Assembly (NCBI GenBank): GCA_002344795.1
Contig: DDUM01000077.1
Coordinates: forward strand, 1 to 44,801
DNA: 44,801 bases
Reading direction: 5' to 3'
From: Flammeovirgaceae bacterium UBA2338
GTDB taxonomy: Bacteria > Bacteroidota > Bacteroidia > Cytophagales > Cyclobacteriaceae
Shown here: piece by piece, positions 1-7,024 of the stretch
How the letters are laid out: each line of letters starts with the position of its first letter
How positions within the stretch are numbered: position 1 is the stretch's first letter
Position numbers and translations under genes: made by a program
Notes under the pieces: generated by a model
Database searches by the model: none
Told to the model about the DNA's origin: nothing
The model's input: the letters and a program-made list of their open reading frames with translations, nothing else

Positions 1-227
1 GTCAATGCCAATATCCAGGCAGTGCCTGTCCATGCGGTAAGTATACCCGACTTTTCTGCTTTGCGTGAAGGTAAGTTGGTAAGAAAGTCCCAATCGATAC
101 GTTGCAATCCATCAACCAGAATGTTTCCAATAAAGATAACAAGCATAAGCAATCCAAACAGGGTACAGGCAATGCCTACCAATTTAAATGCTTTGTCTAT
201 TCTCCTATTTCTCTTTAGGTTACTCAT
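1..227 (-). CDS. pstA: PstA, phosphate ABC transporter permease (partial, 5' end only)
   Basis: Only the first 75 codons lie in the window; the gene runs off the left edge. Translation of the minus strand gives a basic N-terminus, a hydrophobic segment at about residues 15-36, and a GILTAW-GTAW stretch at about residues 61-71 that resembles the start of the PstA permease domain. PstA and PstC form the inner-membrane channel of the high-affinity phosphate importer. The ATG overlaps the pstC stop by 8 bases (ATGAGTAA), which suggests translational coupling. An AGGAGA stretch lies a few bases upstream, an unusually clear Shine-Dalgarno sequence for this genome. Its position after pstS-pstC supports the call. 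pstB and phoU probably follow outside the window. Confidence 0.85.
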   Translation of the reverse strand, partial: MSNLKRNRRIDKAFKLVGIACTLFGLLMLVIFIGNILVDGLQRIDWDFLTNLPSRKAEKSGILTAWTGTAWILAL

Positions 228-1098
228 ACTTCTCCTGATACTTTTTCTTCACCCAATAACTCACATTATTCAAAGCAAAGGTGAAAATGAATAAAGTTAT
301 TCCTGCTGCATAGATTGTTCTATACTCCAATGACCCATGCTGCACATCACCTAAACTTACTTGCACGATATAGGCAGTAATCGTTTCCACCCCATCTCTC
401 GGGTCAAAAGTGAGAATAGGTTGTTGGCCTGCTGCAATGGCTACCACCATAGTTTCTCCTATGGCCCTCGAAACCGCCAGTATCACAGAGACGATAATCC
501 CGGAAGAAGCCGCTGGTACCGCCACCTTAAAAGCAGTTTGGAATGGCGTAGCCCCCATACCAAAGGAAGCCTCCCGCAATGATTTGGGAAGAGCATGTAG
601 CGCATCTTCACTCAGTGAAGAAATCATGGGTATAATCATGATACCCATCACTATACCCGCTGACAACGCATTGAAACTTCCTACTCCCGGGATTATACTT
701 TGCAAAAACGGAGTGACTACAGTCAATGCGAAAAAACCATACACAACTGTGGGCACAGCTGCTAGTAATTCAAGTGCTGGCTTTACGGTCTTTCTGAATT
801 TATTATCAGCGTACTCGCTCAAGTAAATCGCTATGGTAAGACCGATCGGCAATGCCGTAGCAATAGCTATTGCGGTGGTAAGGAAAGTACCCACCAACAA
901 AGGCAAGATACCATAGTGCTTTTGAGTAAATAATGGTGTCCACTGCGTATCTGTTAAAAAATCAAAAATTGAAACCTGTTGAAAAAACGTAAACGACTCA
1001 CTAAACAGTACAACAATGATACCTACAGTGGTAAGCACTGTTATCAGCCCGCTGAATGCAAGCGCTCCTTCTATTATTCTTTCTCCTGGTCTTTTCAA
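220..1098 (-). CDS. pstC: PstC, phosphate ABC transporter permease
   Basis: This 292-residue inner-membrane permease of the PstSCAB phosphate importer has six or so hydrophobic segments. A typical PstC core (AVPTVVYGFFAL at about residue 115) is followed by the EAA-type cytoplasmic loop (EASFGMGAT...AVPAASSGI) and a conserved SRAIGETM motif. The apparent start is TTG. The reading frame continues upstream without a stop for 16 more codons, until it meets the TAA of pstS in the same frame, and no ATG is available there, so the exact start is uncertain. A short GCC-GAAA-GGC hairpin-like sequence lies at about 1110-1125 between pstS and pstC. It could separate pstS expression from that of the permeases, but this is only inference. 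Confidence 0.92.
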   Translation of the reverse strand: MKRPGERIIEGALAFSGLITVLTTVGIIVVLFSESFTFFQQVSIFDFLTDTQWTPLFTQKHYGILPLLVGTFLTTAIAIATALPIGLTIAIYLSEYADNKFRKTVKPALELLAAVPTVVYGFFALTVVTPFLQSIIPGVGSFNALSAGIVMGIMIIPMISSLSEDALHALPKSLREASFGMGATPFQTAFKVAVPAASSGIIVSVILAVSRAIGETMVVAIAAGQQPILTFDPRDGVETITAYIVQVSLGDVQHGSLEYRTIYAAGITLFIFTFALNNVSYWVKKKYQEKYE

Positions 1099-1146
1099 AC
1101 GACTTGAAGCTATGCCGAAAGGCTTCGCTGTTTCTTTATTTCGAAA

Positions 1147-2109
1147 TTATTGATTGACAGGAGCAATAAAATTTTTGAACGCATCCAGCCCTTTTTGGTA
1201 TTCAGCTTGTGGAAGAGGAATATATCCCACATCAGGAACAAGTGTTGATGCATTGTTCAAATAGAAGTTAACAAATGATACTACCTCAGGTCTTTTAGCC
1301 GCCACATCGTTAACATATATAAATACGGGCCTTGACAAAGGTGCATAAGTACCCTCTTTCACAGTTTGTGCAGAAGGTTCAATTGGGCCACTCCCATTAT
1401 CCACTCCTACCAGTTTCAACTTATCAAGGTTTTCTTCATAGTAAGCCAATCCAAAAAATCCGATGGAATTGATATCTCCTGAAATCCCCTGAACCAAAAC
1501 ATTATCATCTTCACTGGCAGTATAATCACCACGACTTGAACCACTTTTACCAACGATCACTTCTGTGAAATAATCATAGGTACCTGACGCCACACCAGGA
1601 CCATAAAGATTAAACTGCTCATCTGGCCACCCTTCACGAATCTGGCTCCACTTAGTGATGGTGCCCTGCGCTGATGGTTCCCAAATCTTTTTCAATTCTT
1701 CTACAGAGAAGTGATCCACCCACGTATTCTCTTTATTAACTAACACAGCCAATCCATCATAGGCGATCGTCAACTCAAGAAACTTTACATTATTTTCAGC
1801 ACAGATGGCAGCCTCCTGATCTTTTATAGGGCGTGATGCATCATTGATATCACTCTCACCACGACTGAATTTATTAAATCCACCTCCAGTACCTGAAACA
1901 CCAACCGTTACCCTCACTTTAGGCTGCCCTGCTCTAAACTCTTCAGCAATTGCTTCTGTGATAGGATAAACCGTGCTGGATCCATCAATTTTAACCTCTC
2001 CTGTTAAAAGGCCCGATTCTGAGCCTGATTCAGTATTTTTTGAGCCACAAGCGACCGTGAATAACCCTGCGGCAACAAGAAATAGAAAAGTGTGTATTTT
2101 AAGATTCAT
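1147..2109 (-). CDS. pstS: PstS, phosphate-binding lipoprotein
   Basis: This 320-residue substrate-binding protein captures phosphate outside the inner membrane and delivers it to PstC/PstA. The N-terminus is a lipoprotein signal with a lipobox ending at Cys21 (TVAC). The phosphate-site motifs DGSSTVYP (about residues 42-49) and GVSGTGGGF (about 70-78), plus a later SGTYDYF segment, are characteristic of the PstS family. The length is normal. The gene is first in the pst operon, 48 bases before the presumed pstC start. A perfect TACTTTTG -7 element 21 bases upstream of the ATG and an 11-bp direct-repeat block further upstream point to phosphate-starvation control. Confidence 0.96.
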   Translation of the reverse strand: MNLKIHTFLFLVAAGLFTVACGSKNTESGSESGLLTGEVKIDGSSTVYPITEAIAEEFRAGQPKVRVTVGVSGTGGGFNKFSRGESDINDASRPIKDQEAAICAENNVKFLELTIAYDGLAVLVNKENTWVDHFSVEELKKIWEPSAQGTITKWSQIREGWPDEQFNLYGPGVASGTYDYFTEVIVGKSGSSRGDYTASEDDNVLVQGISGDINSIGFFGLAYYEENLDKLKLVGVDNGSGPIEPSAQTVKEGTYAPLSRPVFIYVNDVAAKRPEVVSFVNFYLNNASTLVPDVGYIPLPQAEYQKGLDAFKNFIAPVNQ

Positions 2110-2130
2110 AAAATGTTTTTAAAATTTTAA

Positions 2131-2138
2131 CAAAAGTA
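2131..2138 (-). promoter_or_regulatory. -7 promoter element of pstS
   Basis: Read on the minus strand this is TACTTTTG, an exact match to the Bacteroidota -7 consensus TAnnTTTG, 21 bases upstream of the pstS ATG. A TTG at 2155-2157 lies 16 bases further upstream and could serve as a weak -33 element. The Pho-like repeats begin just beyond it. Confidence 0.65.
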
Positions 2139-2171
2139 CGGCTGTCCTTCTCCACAATGGGATACTAAATA

Positions 2172-2199
2172 TTAAGCTATTGTTAAGCTATTGTTAAGG
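2172..2199. promoter_or_regulatory. Pho-box-like direct repeats (11-bp period)
   Basis: Three half-sites in exact 11-bp register: TTAAGCTATTG at 2172-2182, the identical sequence at 2183-2193, then TTAAGG at 2194-2199. Read toward pstS they are CTTAACAA units spaced by TAG, which resembles tandem PhoB/PhoP/SphR-type boxes (11-bp repeat period, CTTAAC core). The block sits between the divergent -7 elements of pstS and the first porin, so one operator could serve both. The exact repeat is seen directly; binding by a PhoB-type regulator is inferred. Confidence 0.7.
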
Positions 2200-2246
2200 G
2201 AGCTTTGGATTCGTCACCTCACTGCATAAAATCAGAGGGCTATCAT

Positions 2247-2254
2247 TACTTTTG
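2247..2254 (+). promoter_or_regulatory. -7 promoter element of the first porin gene
   Basis: TACTTTTG matches the TAnnTTTG consensus and lies 27 bases before the first ATG of the porin gene. No good TTTG is found about 19 bases upstream, as would fit a promoter that needs an activator bound at the repeats ending at 2199. Confidence 0.55.
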
Positions 2255-2281
2255 CCACACCATTCGAAGTGATGGAAAATA

Positions 2282-3568
2282 ATGACTAAAAATCAATTCT
2301 ATAATAAACAGACTGCTGTTATGTTAAAATCCATTAGAATATTAATGACCACTCTTGCAATCTGTACCCTTTGCCAAGTGGTATTATTCGCACAATCACA
2401 AGAGCCATTTCCAATCGATTTTTTTTATAAAAAAGGGAAAGGGTTTGGCATGGTAACGAAAGACAGCATTTTTTCTATTAACTATCAATTCAGAATGCAA
2501 AACCGGGCCACCTTTAACTCGATTGATAATTCGGATCTCGGTCTACAATCGGCTGAATTCAGGGTAAGACGATTGCGTATGAAGTTCGAAGGGTTTGTGC
2601 ACGACCCCAGGCTTACCTATTATATCCAACTTTCATTCTCACGGGGCGATATGGATTTCAGAGTGAATGACAACTCAGCCATTAATAATAGTCCGAATGT
2701 GATACGCGATGCTGTAATCTATTATGCCCTTACAAAAAACATTAGGCTTGGCTTCGGTCAGACCAAACTGCCGGGCAACAGGCAACGCATTATCTCTTCT
2801 GGTGATCAACAATTCATAGACCGCTCTATTGTTAACGCTACTTTTAATATCGATCGTGACTTTGGGTTCTTCGGTCAATACACAAGCAAATTCATTAACT
2901 TAAAAGGAGCACTCACTTCTGGTGAAGGAAGGAATTCCAACCTCTCACCCAACAGCGGGCTGGCCTACACCGGGAGAATTGAATTTTTGCCACTGGGAAA
3001 ATTCACTGGCAACAACGATTACATTGAAGGAGACCTTGCCCGAGAACCGAAACCAAAAGTATCTCTGGGCATAACTGCCAGTCAAAATGATAATGCGGTA
3101 AGGCAGGCAGGACAATTGGGGAATGACCTATTTGATAGCCGAACGATAAATACTTTTGAAACAGATCTGCTCATTAAATACAACGGCTTCGCATGGTACA
3201 GCGAATACATGGAGAGAAGTACCAACAATCCCGTTACTGTTAATCCCGCCAACTCAACGTCTATACGCACCGTGTTTGCCGGGCAAGGCTACATGTCACA
3301 ATTGAGTTATTTATTGAAGAGCAATATTGAAATAGCAGGAAGGTATGCAGCAACACAGCCAGCTAAGACGCTTTATGAAAACTTGACCTATCCAGCATTG
3401 AACGAACGAAAAACAGAAACGGTAGAGCTGGTGCTGACAAAATATATCGTAGCACACCGTTTAAAGATTCAAAGTGGAATTATGCATACAACAATTTCAG
3501 AAATGATATCTCCCCTGAACACAACCCAATTCTGGTCAGGTTCTTTCCAGATTGAACTGGGTATTTAA
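2282..3568 (+). CDS. Phosphate-selective porin, OprO/OprP family (copy 1)
   Basis: This 428-residue outer-membrane beta-barrel is of the OprO/OprP type, which lets phosphate or pyrophosphate cross the outer membrane. It has a signal peptide ending near CQVVLFAQS, then alternating barrel strands. The family-like segments RRLRMKFEGF (about residue 95) and GQTKLPGNRQR...FIDRS...FNIDRDFG are shared almost unchanged with the next gene. The ORF can start at 2282 or at the second ATG (2321). The second start gives a conventional short signal peptide and matches its paralogue better, but both lie downstream of the promoter. The gene diverges from pstS across a shared Pho-like repeat, which supports a role in phosphate uptake. 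Confidence 0.85.
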   Translation: MTKNQFYNKQTAVMLKSIRILMTTLAICTLCQVVLFAQSQEPFPIDFFYKKGKGFGMVTKDSIFSINYQFRMQNRATFNSIDNSDLGLQSAEFRVRRLRMKFEGFVHDPRLTYYIQLSFSRGDMDFRVNDNSAINNSPNVIRDAVIYYALTKNIRLGFGQTKLPGNRQRIISSGDQQFIDRSIVNATFNIDRDFGFFGQYTSKFINLKGALTSGEGRNSNLSPNSGLAYTGRIEFLPLGKFTGNNDYIEGDLAREPKPKVSLGITASQNDNAVRQAGQLGNDLFDSRTINTFETDLLIKYNGFAWYSEYMERSTNNPVTVNPANSTSIRTVFAGQGYMSQLSYLLKSNIEIAGRYAATQPAKTLYENLTYPALNERKTETVELVLTKYIVAHRLKIQSGIMHTTISEMISPLNTTQFWSGSFQIELGI

Positions 3569-3612
3569 AACTCAAACGCCTTTTGAAATCACCAGAAGGC
3601 AATGATCTAATA

Positions 3613-3640
3613 TTAACCTTTTGTTAACTTTTTGTTATCC
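3613..3640 (+). promoter_or_regulatory. Second Pho-box-like repeat in the 344-bp intergenic region before porin 2
   Basis: TTAACCTTTTG (3613-3623), TTAACTTTTTG (3624-3634) and TTATCC (3635-3640) are three half-sites with the same exact 11-bp period and TTAA...TTG pattern as the block upstream of pstS. It is followed directly by a small perfect inverted repeat AGGAG-GTA-CTCCT (3641-3653). A lone CTTAACAT half-site occurs at 3788-3795. The rest of 3569-3912 holds a weak GCCTT/AAGGC hairpin just after the first porin (3578-3600) and no recognisable gene. The site is about 220 bases from the likely porin-2 promoter, so it may serve an unrecognised nearer start or a small RNA. Confidence 0.55.
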
Positions 3641-3863
3641 AGGAGGTACTCCTTCAGGTAAAACAAACAGGGATTTCTCTCTATGGAGAATGGCAATACA
3701 AAATAAATTGTGCCTTTATGCCCTCTATGAAAGGAATATCAATTAATTCCACCTCTTCATCGCAATAGCAAACTCGTTACCGCATCTCTTAACATAGCAG
3801 GTGCAAAACACAAAAGCAACTCCGACATGACTCCGTACCGAATAATTGATTTGAATTAAAGAT

Positions 3864-3871
3864 TAGTTTTG
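3864..3871 (+). promoter_or_regulatory. -7 promoter element of the second porin gene
   Basis: TAGTTTTG matches TAnnTTTG. It lies 41 bases upstream of the ATG at 3913 and overlaps the region of an alternative GTG (3874), which argues that the true start is 3913. Confidence 0.55.
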
Positions 3872-3912
3872 CCGTGACATTTAAAATCAATCTTCAAACT
3901 AAAAATAAAATA

Positions 3913-5085
3913 ATGTCATCATCGTTTCGGGCAATAATATGTCTTTTGATAATCAATTTATTTGTTTCACTTCCCAGCGAAGCTCAGGATGTAACCAACA
4001 ATAAGTTTGGGAAAGGAATACGCATCACGGCAGCCGACTCTTCGTTCTATCTGAAGTTTGGTCTCCGTTTTCAAACTTTGTATAACGGAAAACTAAACCT
4101 CGAAAACCAGGATTACAACGATCAGATTCTAATAAGGAGATATCGATTGAAGTTCGATGGCTGGGCGTACAATCCAAAGCTTGTTTATAAACTGGAGTTA
4201 GGTATTTCAAATAGAGATAATGGAGGTGGTAACATTCCTCAAACCGGGCTTACCTCAAGTCTTATACTGGATGCTGTAATCAAATGGAATTTTAAACCCA
4301 ACTGGTCATTGTGGGTAGGCCAAACAAAACTACCTGGTAATCGTGAACGTGTTATTAGTTCTCAGGCACTTCAGTTCGTTGATCGAAGTAATCTGAATTC
4401 CAGATTCAATATCGACCGCGATGCAGGCATTCAATTGCACTACGAGAAAGACAAGTTCAATTTCATTTCTTCCGTTTCGATGGGAGAAGGCAGAAACATT
4501 ATTACCAATAACTCCGGAGGCTACGACTACACCTTAAGGGCTGAGTATCTTCCCTTTGGAGCGTTTACAGATGGCGGAGATTACTTTAGCGCGGATTTAA
4601 AACGAGAACCAAAACCAAAATTATCACTCGGTGTTACTTACGATTATAACGATAGGGCCATGCGCGAACAGGGACAACTCGGTGACTTTCTGACTGCTCA
4701 ACGTGACCTGGAAACTGTATTTTTAGATGCTCATTTTAAGTATAACGGACTCTCTTCCATGATCGAATATGCCAATAAAAAATCCCTTGACGGTGCAGTG
4801 ATTGTTGATGGAAGCGGCAATTTTATGGAAGCGTTTTATACTGGTTCAGGAATCAGTTGGCAGGCCGGTTATTTATTTAAAAATAATTTTGAGATAGCCG
4901 GGCGCTTTACCCGGGTAACACCTGAAAAAATTACACTTAGAAATGAGAATACACAATATACACTAGGCCTATCAAAATACATTGTTGGTCATAATTTGAA
5001 AATTCAAAGTGATCTTTCCCTCATTCAGGAAAACTCTAAAGATGATGTGTTGATGGCCAGAGTACAGGTAGAGTTAGCTTTTTAA
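3913..5085 (+). CDS. Phosphate-selective porin, OprO/OprP family (copy 2)
   Basis: This 390-residue outer-membrane porin is paralogous to the preceding gene. It shares the segments RRYRLKFDGW, GQTKLPGNRERVISS, QFVDRSNLNSRFNIDRDAG and LKREPKPKLSLGVTYDYNDRA, and it ends in a C-terminal aromatic strand (VQVELAF) typical of BAM-assembled barrels. The ATG at 3913 was chosen over an in-frame GTG at 3874 because it begins a standard signal peptide (MSSSFRAIICLL...SEAQ) and because the GTG lies next to the -7 element. Tandem porin copies beside pst suggest two related anion channels, for example for phosphate and for polyphosphate or organic phosphate. This split is inferred from the OprO/OprP precedent. 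Confidence 0.85.
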   Translation: MSSSFRAIICLLIINLFVSLPSEAQDVTNNKFGKGIRITAADSSFYLKFGLRFQTLYNGKLNLENQDYNDQILIRRYRLKFDGWAYNPKLVYKLELGISNRDNGGGNIPQTGLTSSLILDAVIKWNFKPNWSLWVGQTKLPGNRERVISSQALQFVDRSNLNSRFNIDRDAGIQLHYEKDKFNFISSVSMGEGRNIITNNSGGYDYTLRAEYLPFGAFTDGGDYFSADLKREPKPKLSLGVTYDYNDRAMREQGQLGDFLTAQRDLETVFLDAHFKYNGLSSMIEYANKKSLDGAVIVDGSGNFMEAFYTGSGISWQAGYLFKNNFEIAGRFTRVTPEKITLRNENTQYTLGLSKYIVGHNLKIQSDLSLIQENSKDDVLMARVQVELAF

Positions 5086-5146
5086 CTCTTTTATATACAT
5101 TCTTCCCATTTTTTTACGAACTTGATTCACTCTTAATCTAATAACC

Positions 5147-6712
5147 ATGCGCAAAATAATTCTAACACTATGTGTTGTCACTTTCCTTTTTGGATGCCAA
5201 CAAGAATATGATGTTGTTATAAAAAATGGGATGGTCTATGATGGTTCAGGAAATGCCCCTGCCCAGACAGATGTCGCCATCAACAAAGATAAAATAGTAA
5301 AGGTGGGTGATCTTTCCAGTGCCAAAGCCAAACGTATAATTGATGCCACCGGACTTGCTGTAGCTCCCGGGTTTATCGATCTGCATGCACACCTGGATCC
5401 ATTACTCAATTTGCCTTCTGCTGAGAGTGCCATCCGGCAGGGAGTGACAACTTCATTGGGTGGGCCAGATGGATCATCACCCTGGCCTTTGGGCGAATAC
5501 CTTGACAAAGCTGACAGCATTGGCATGACCATGAATGTGGCATTTCTTGTGGGGCACAACACCATCAGAAGAAATATTATGAAGCTGGAAAATAGAGCTC
5601 CATCCCATGAAGAACTGGTAGCCATGGAAGCACAAGTCGAGCAAGGCATGAAAGAGGGTGCATATGGAATGTCTACAGGATTAAAATATTTACCCGGAGC
5701 TTTTTCTAAAGTAGATGAGGTGATTGCCTTGTCAAAAGTAGCTTCCAAATACGATGGCATCTACACCTCTCATCTAAGGGAGGAGGGCATTGGTTTACTT
5801 GAGGCAGTATACGAAGCTATAGAGATCGGACGAGAGGCAAACATCCCTATAGTACTTACGCACCACAAAGCCATTGGTACAAAAATGTGGGGAGGAAGTG
5901 TGAAAACATTGGCCATGGTAGATAGTGCAAGAAATTTAGGCATCGATGTGATGATGGATCAATATCCATATAATGCAAGTTATACCGGAATTGCTGTTTT
6001 AATTCCATCATGGTCGATGGCCGGAGGAACACCAGCATTTAAAGAACGACTTACCAACCCCGTGCTAAGGGACAGTATCAAAAGAGGGATAGTCCACAAC
6101 ATATTATACGATCGTGGTGGTGCTGATTTAAATCGTGTGCAGTTTGCACTGGTGGAATGGAAGAAGGATTTAGAAGGAAGAACCTTGAATGATTGGCTGG
6201 TAGAAAGAAAGATGGAACCATCTGTTGAAAATGGCGCGGAGTTGGTGATTGAGGCACAACTCAATGGCGGTGCCTCTTGCGTGTACTTTGCCATGGACGA
6301 TGCCGATGTAGAACGCATCATGCAACATCCACAAACGATGATAGCTTCTGATGGAAGGTTGGTGGCGCCAGGAGATGGTCATCCCCACCCCAGATGGTAT
6401 GGCACTTTCCCTCGAGTACTAGGGGTATATGCCCGCGAAAAAGGAGTGATCACATTAGAAAATGCTGTCCAAAAAATGACCATGATGCCAGCCGATCGGC
6501 TTGGATTAAAAGAAAGAGGTAGAATTAAAGAAAATACATTTGCCGATGTGGTCGTATTCAATCCCGAAACAGTTGCGGATAAGTCAACTTTCCAAAATCC
6601 ACATCAATATCCGGAAGGAATTGATTATGTGATAGTGAATGGAGTACTCGCTGTGGATGCTGGTAGATTTATTGATGCGAGATCAGGGGTGGTATTGAGA
6701 AAAGGGAAGTAA
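5147..6712 (+). CDS. D-aminoacylase-like amidohydrolase lipoprotein
   Basis: This 521-residue metal-dependent amidohydrolase (amidohydrolase_3 / N-acyl-D-amino-acid deacylase type) has a lipobox ending at Cys17 (LFGC), so it is probably anchored in the envelope. The TIM-barrel metal motif is intact: GFIDLHAH with H80 and H82. Later family segments are YTSHLREEG, LTHHKAIG and ASDGRLVAPG...HPHPRWYGTFPRVL, and the C-terminal composite beta domain ends in DYVIVNGV. The exact substrate (N-acyl-D-amino acid or a related cyclic or peptide amide) cannot be read from sequence. The gene follows the second porin by 61 bases and may be cotranscribed with it; no clear separate promoter was seen. It is paralogous to the convergent gene at 7025-8644. 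Confidence 0.85.
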   Translation: MRKIILTLCVVTFLFGCQQEYDVVIKNGMVYDGSGNAPAQTDVAINKDKIVKVGDLSSAKAKRIIDATGLAVAPGFIDLHAHLDPLLNLPSAESAIRQGVTTSLGGPDGSSPWPLGEYLDKADSIGMTMNVAFLVGHNTIRRNIMKLENRAPSHEELVAMEAQVEQGMKEGAYGMSTGLKYLPGAFSKVDEVIALSKVASKYDGIYTSHLREEGIGLLEAVYEAIEIGREANIPIVLTHHKAIGTKMWGGSVKTLAMVDSARNLGIDVMMDQYPYNASYTGIAVLIPSWSMAGGTPAFKERLTNPVLRDSIKRGIVHNILYDRGGADLNRVQFALVEWKKDLEGRTLNDWLVERKMEPSVENGAELVIEAQLNGGASCVYFAMDDADVERIMQHPQTMIASDGRLVAPGDGHPHPRWYGTFPRVLGVYAREKGVITLENAVQKMTMMPADRLGLKERGRIKENTFADVVVFNPETVADKSTFQNPHQYPEGIDYVIVNGVLAVDAGRFIDARSGVVLRKGK

Positions 6713-6760
6713 TTTTTTCCACTCACACGAACCATCTTCTACATTGTGGTGATAGAGCGG

Positions 6761-6958
6761 CTACTTAAAAATGTTATAATCCGCCACCATCTTTTTATAC
6801 TCCGGAAATATTTTTTCGTACGATGCCTCGTCCACCTTCTTTAAGGCATTCATCAGTCCACCTATTCCAGAGTCTTTCAGGGTCACCTTTTGTTTTTTTA
6901 TTTCTTCCATTTTGGTACGGATGGTCCCCTCCAATTTTCTTAGTTCGCGCTCAGTCAT
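6761..6958 (-). CDS. Small hypothetical protein, charged and helical
   Basis: This 65-residue protein is not recognised. It is rich in Lys and Glu, with a predicted N-terminal helix (MTERELRKLEGTIRTKMEEI) and a GIGGLMNAL segment; there is no signal peptide or cysteine. The ATG at 6958 is chosen over an in-frame TTG three codons upstream. A TATATTTG -7 element 26 bases upstream supports a real, separately transcribed gene. It lies between two paralogous amidohydrolase genes, convergent with the first and upstream of the 3' end of the second. Confidence 0.55.
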   Translation of the reverse strand: MTERELRKLEGTIRTKMEEIKKQKVTLKDSGIGGLMNALKKVDEASYEKIFPEYKKMVADYNIFK

Positions 6959-6984
6959 CTCATTCAATTTTAAAAATTTATAAG

Positions 6985-6992
6985 CAAATATA
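6985..6992 (-). promoter_or_regulatory. -7 promoter element of the small gene
   Basis: On the minus strand this reads TATATTTG, an exact TAnnTTTG match 26 bases upstream of the ATG at 6958. Confidence 0.5.
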
Positions 6993-7024
6993 GGATTAGT
7001 AAATAAAGCGAATTGATCCGCCCC

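Noticed and set aside
22..294. Open frame of 90 codons on the plus strand
   Set aside because: It lies antisense to pstA and the end of pstC, which have clear homology and translational coupling.
5236..5760. 174-codon frame antisense to the first D-aminoacylase-like gene
   Set aside because: The opposite strand encodes a well-conserved enzyme; the antisense product is Ser/Pro-rich with no recognisable pattern.
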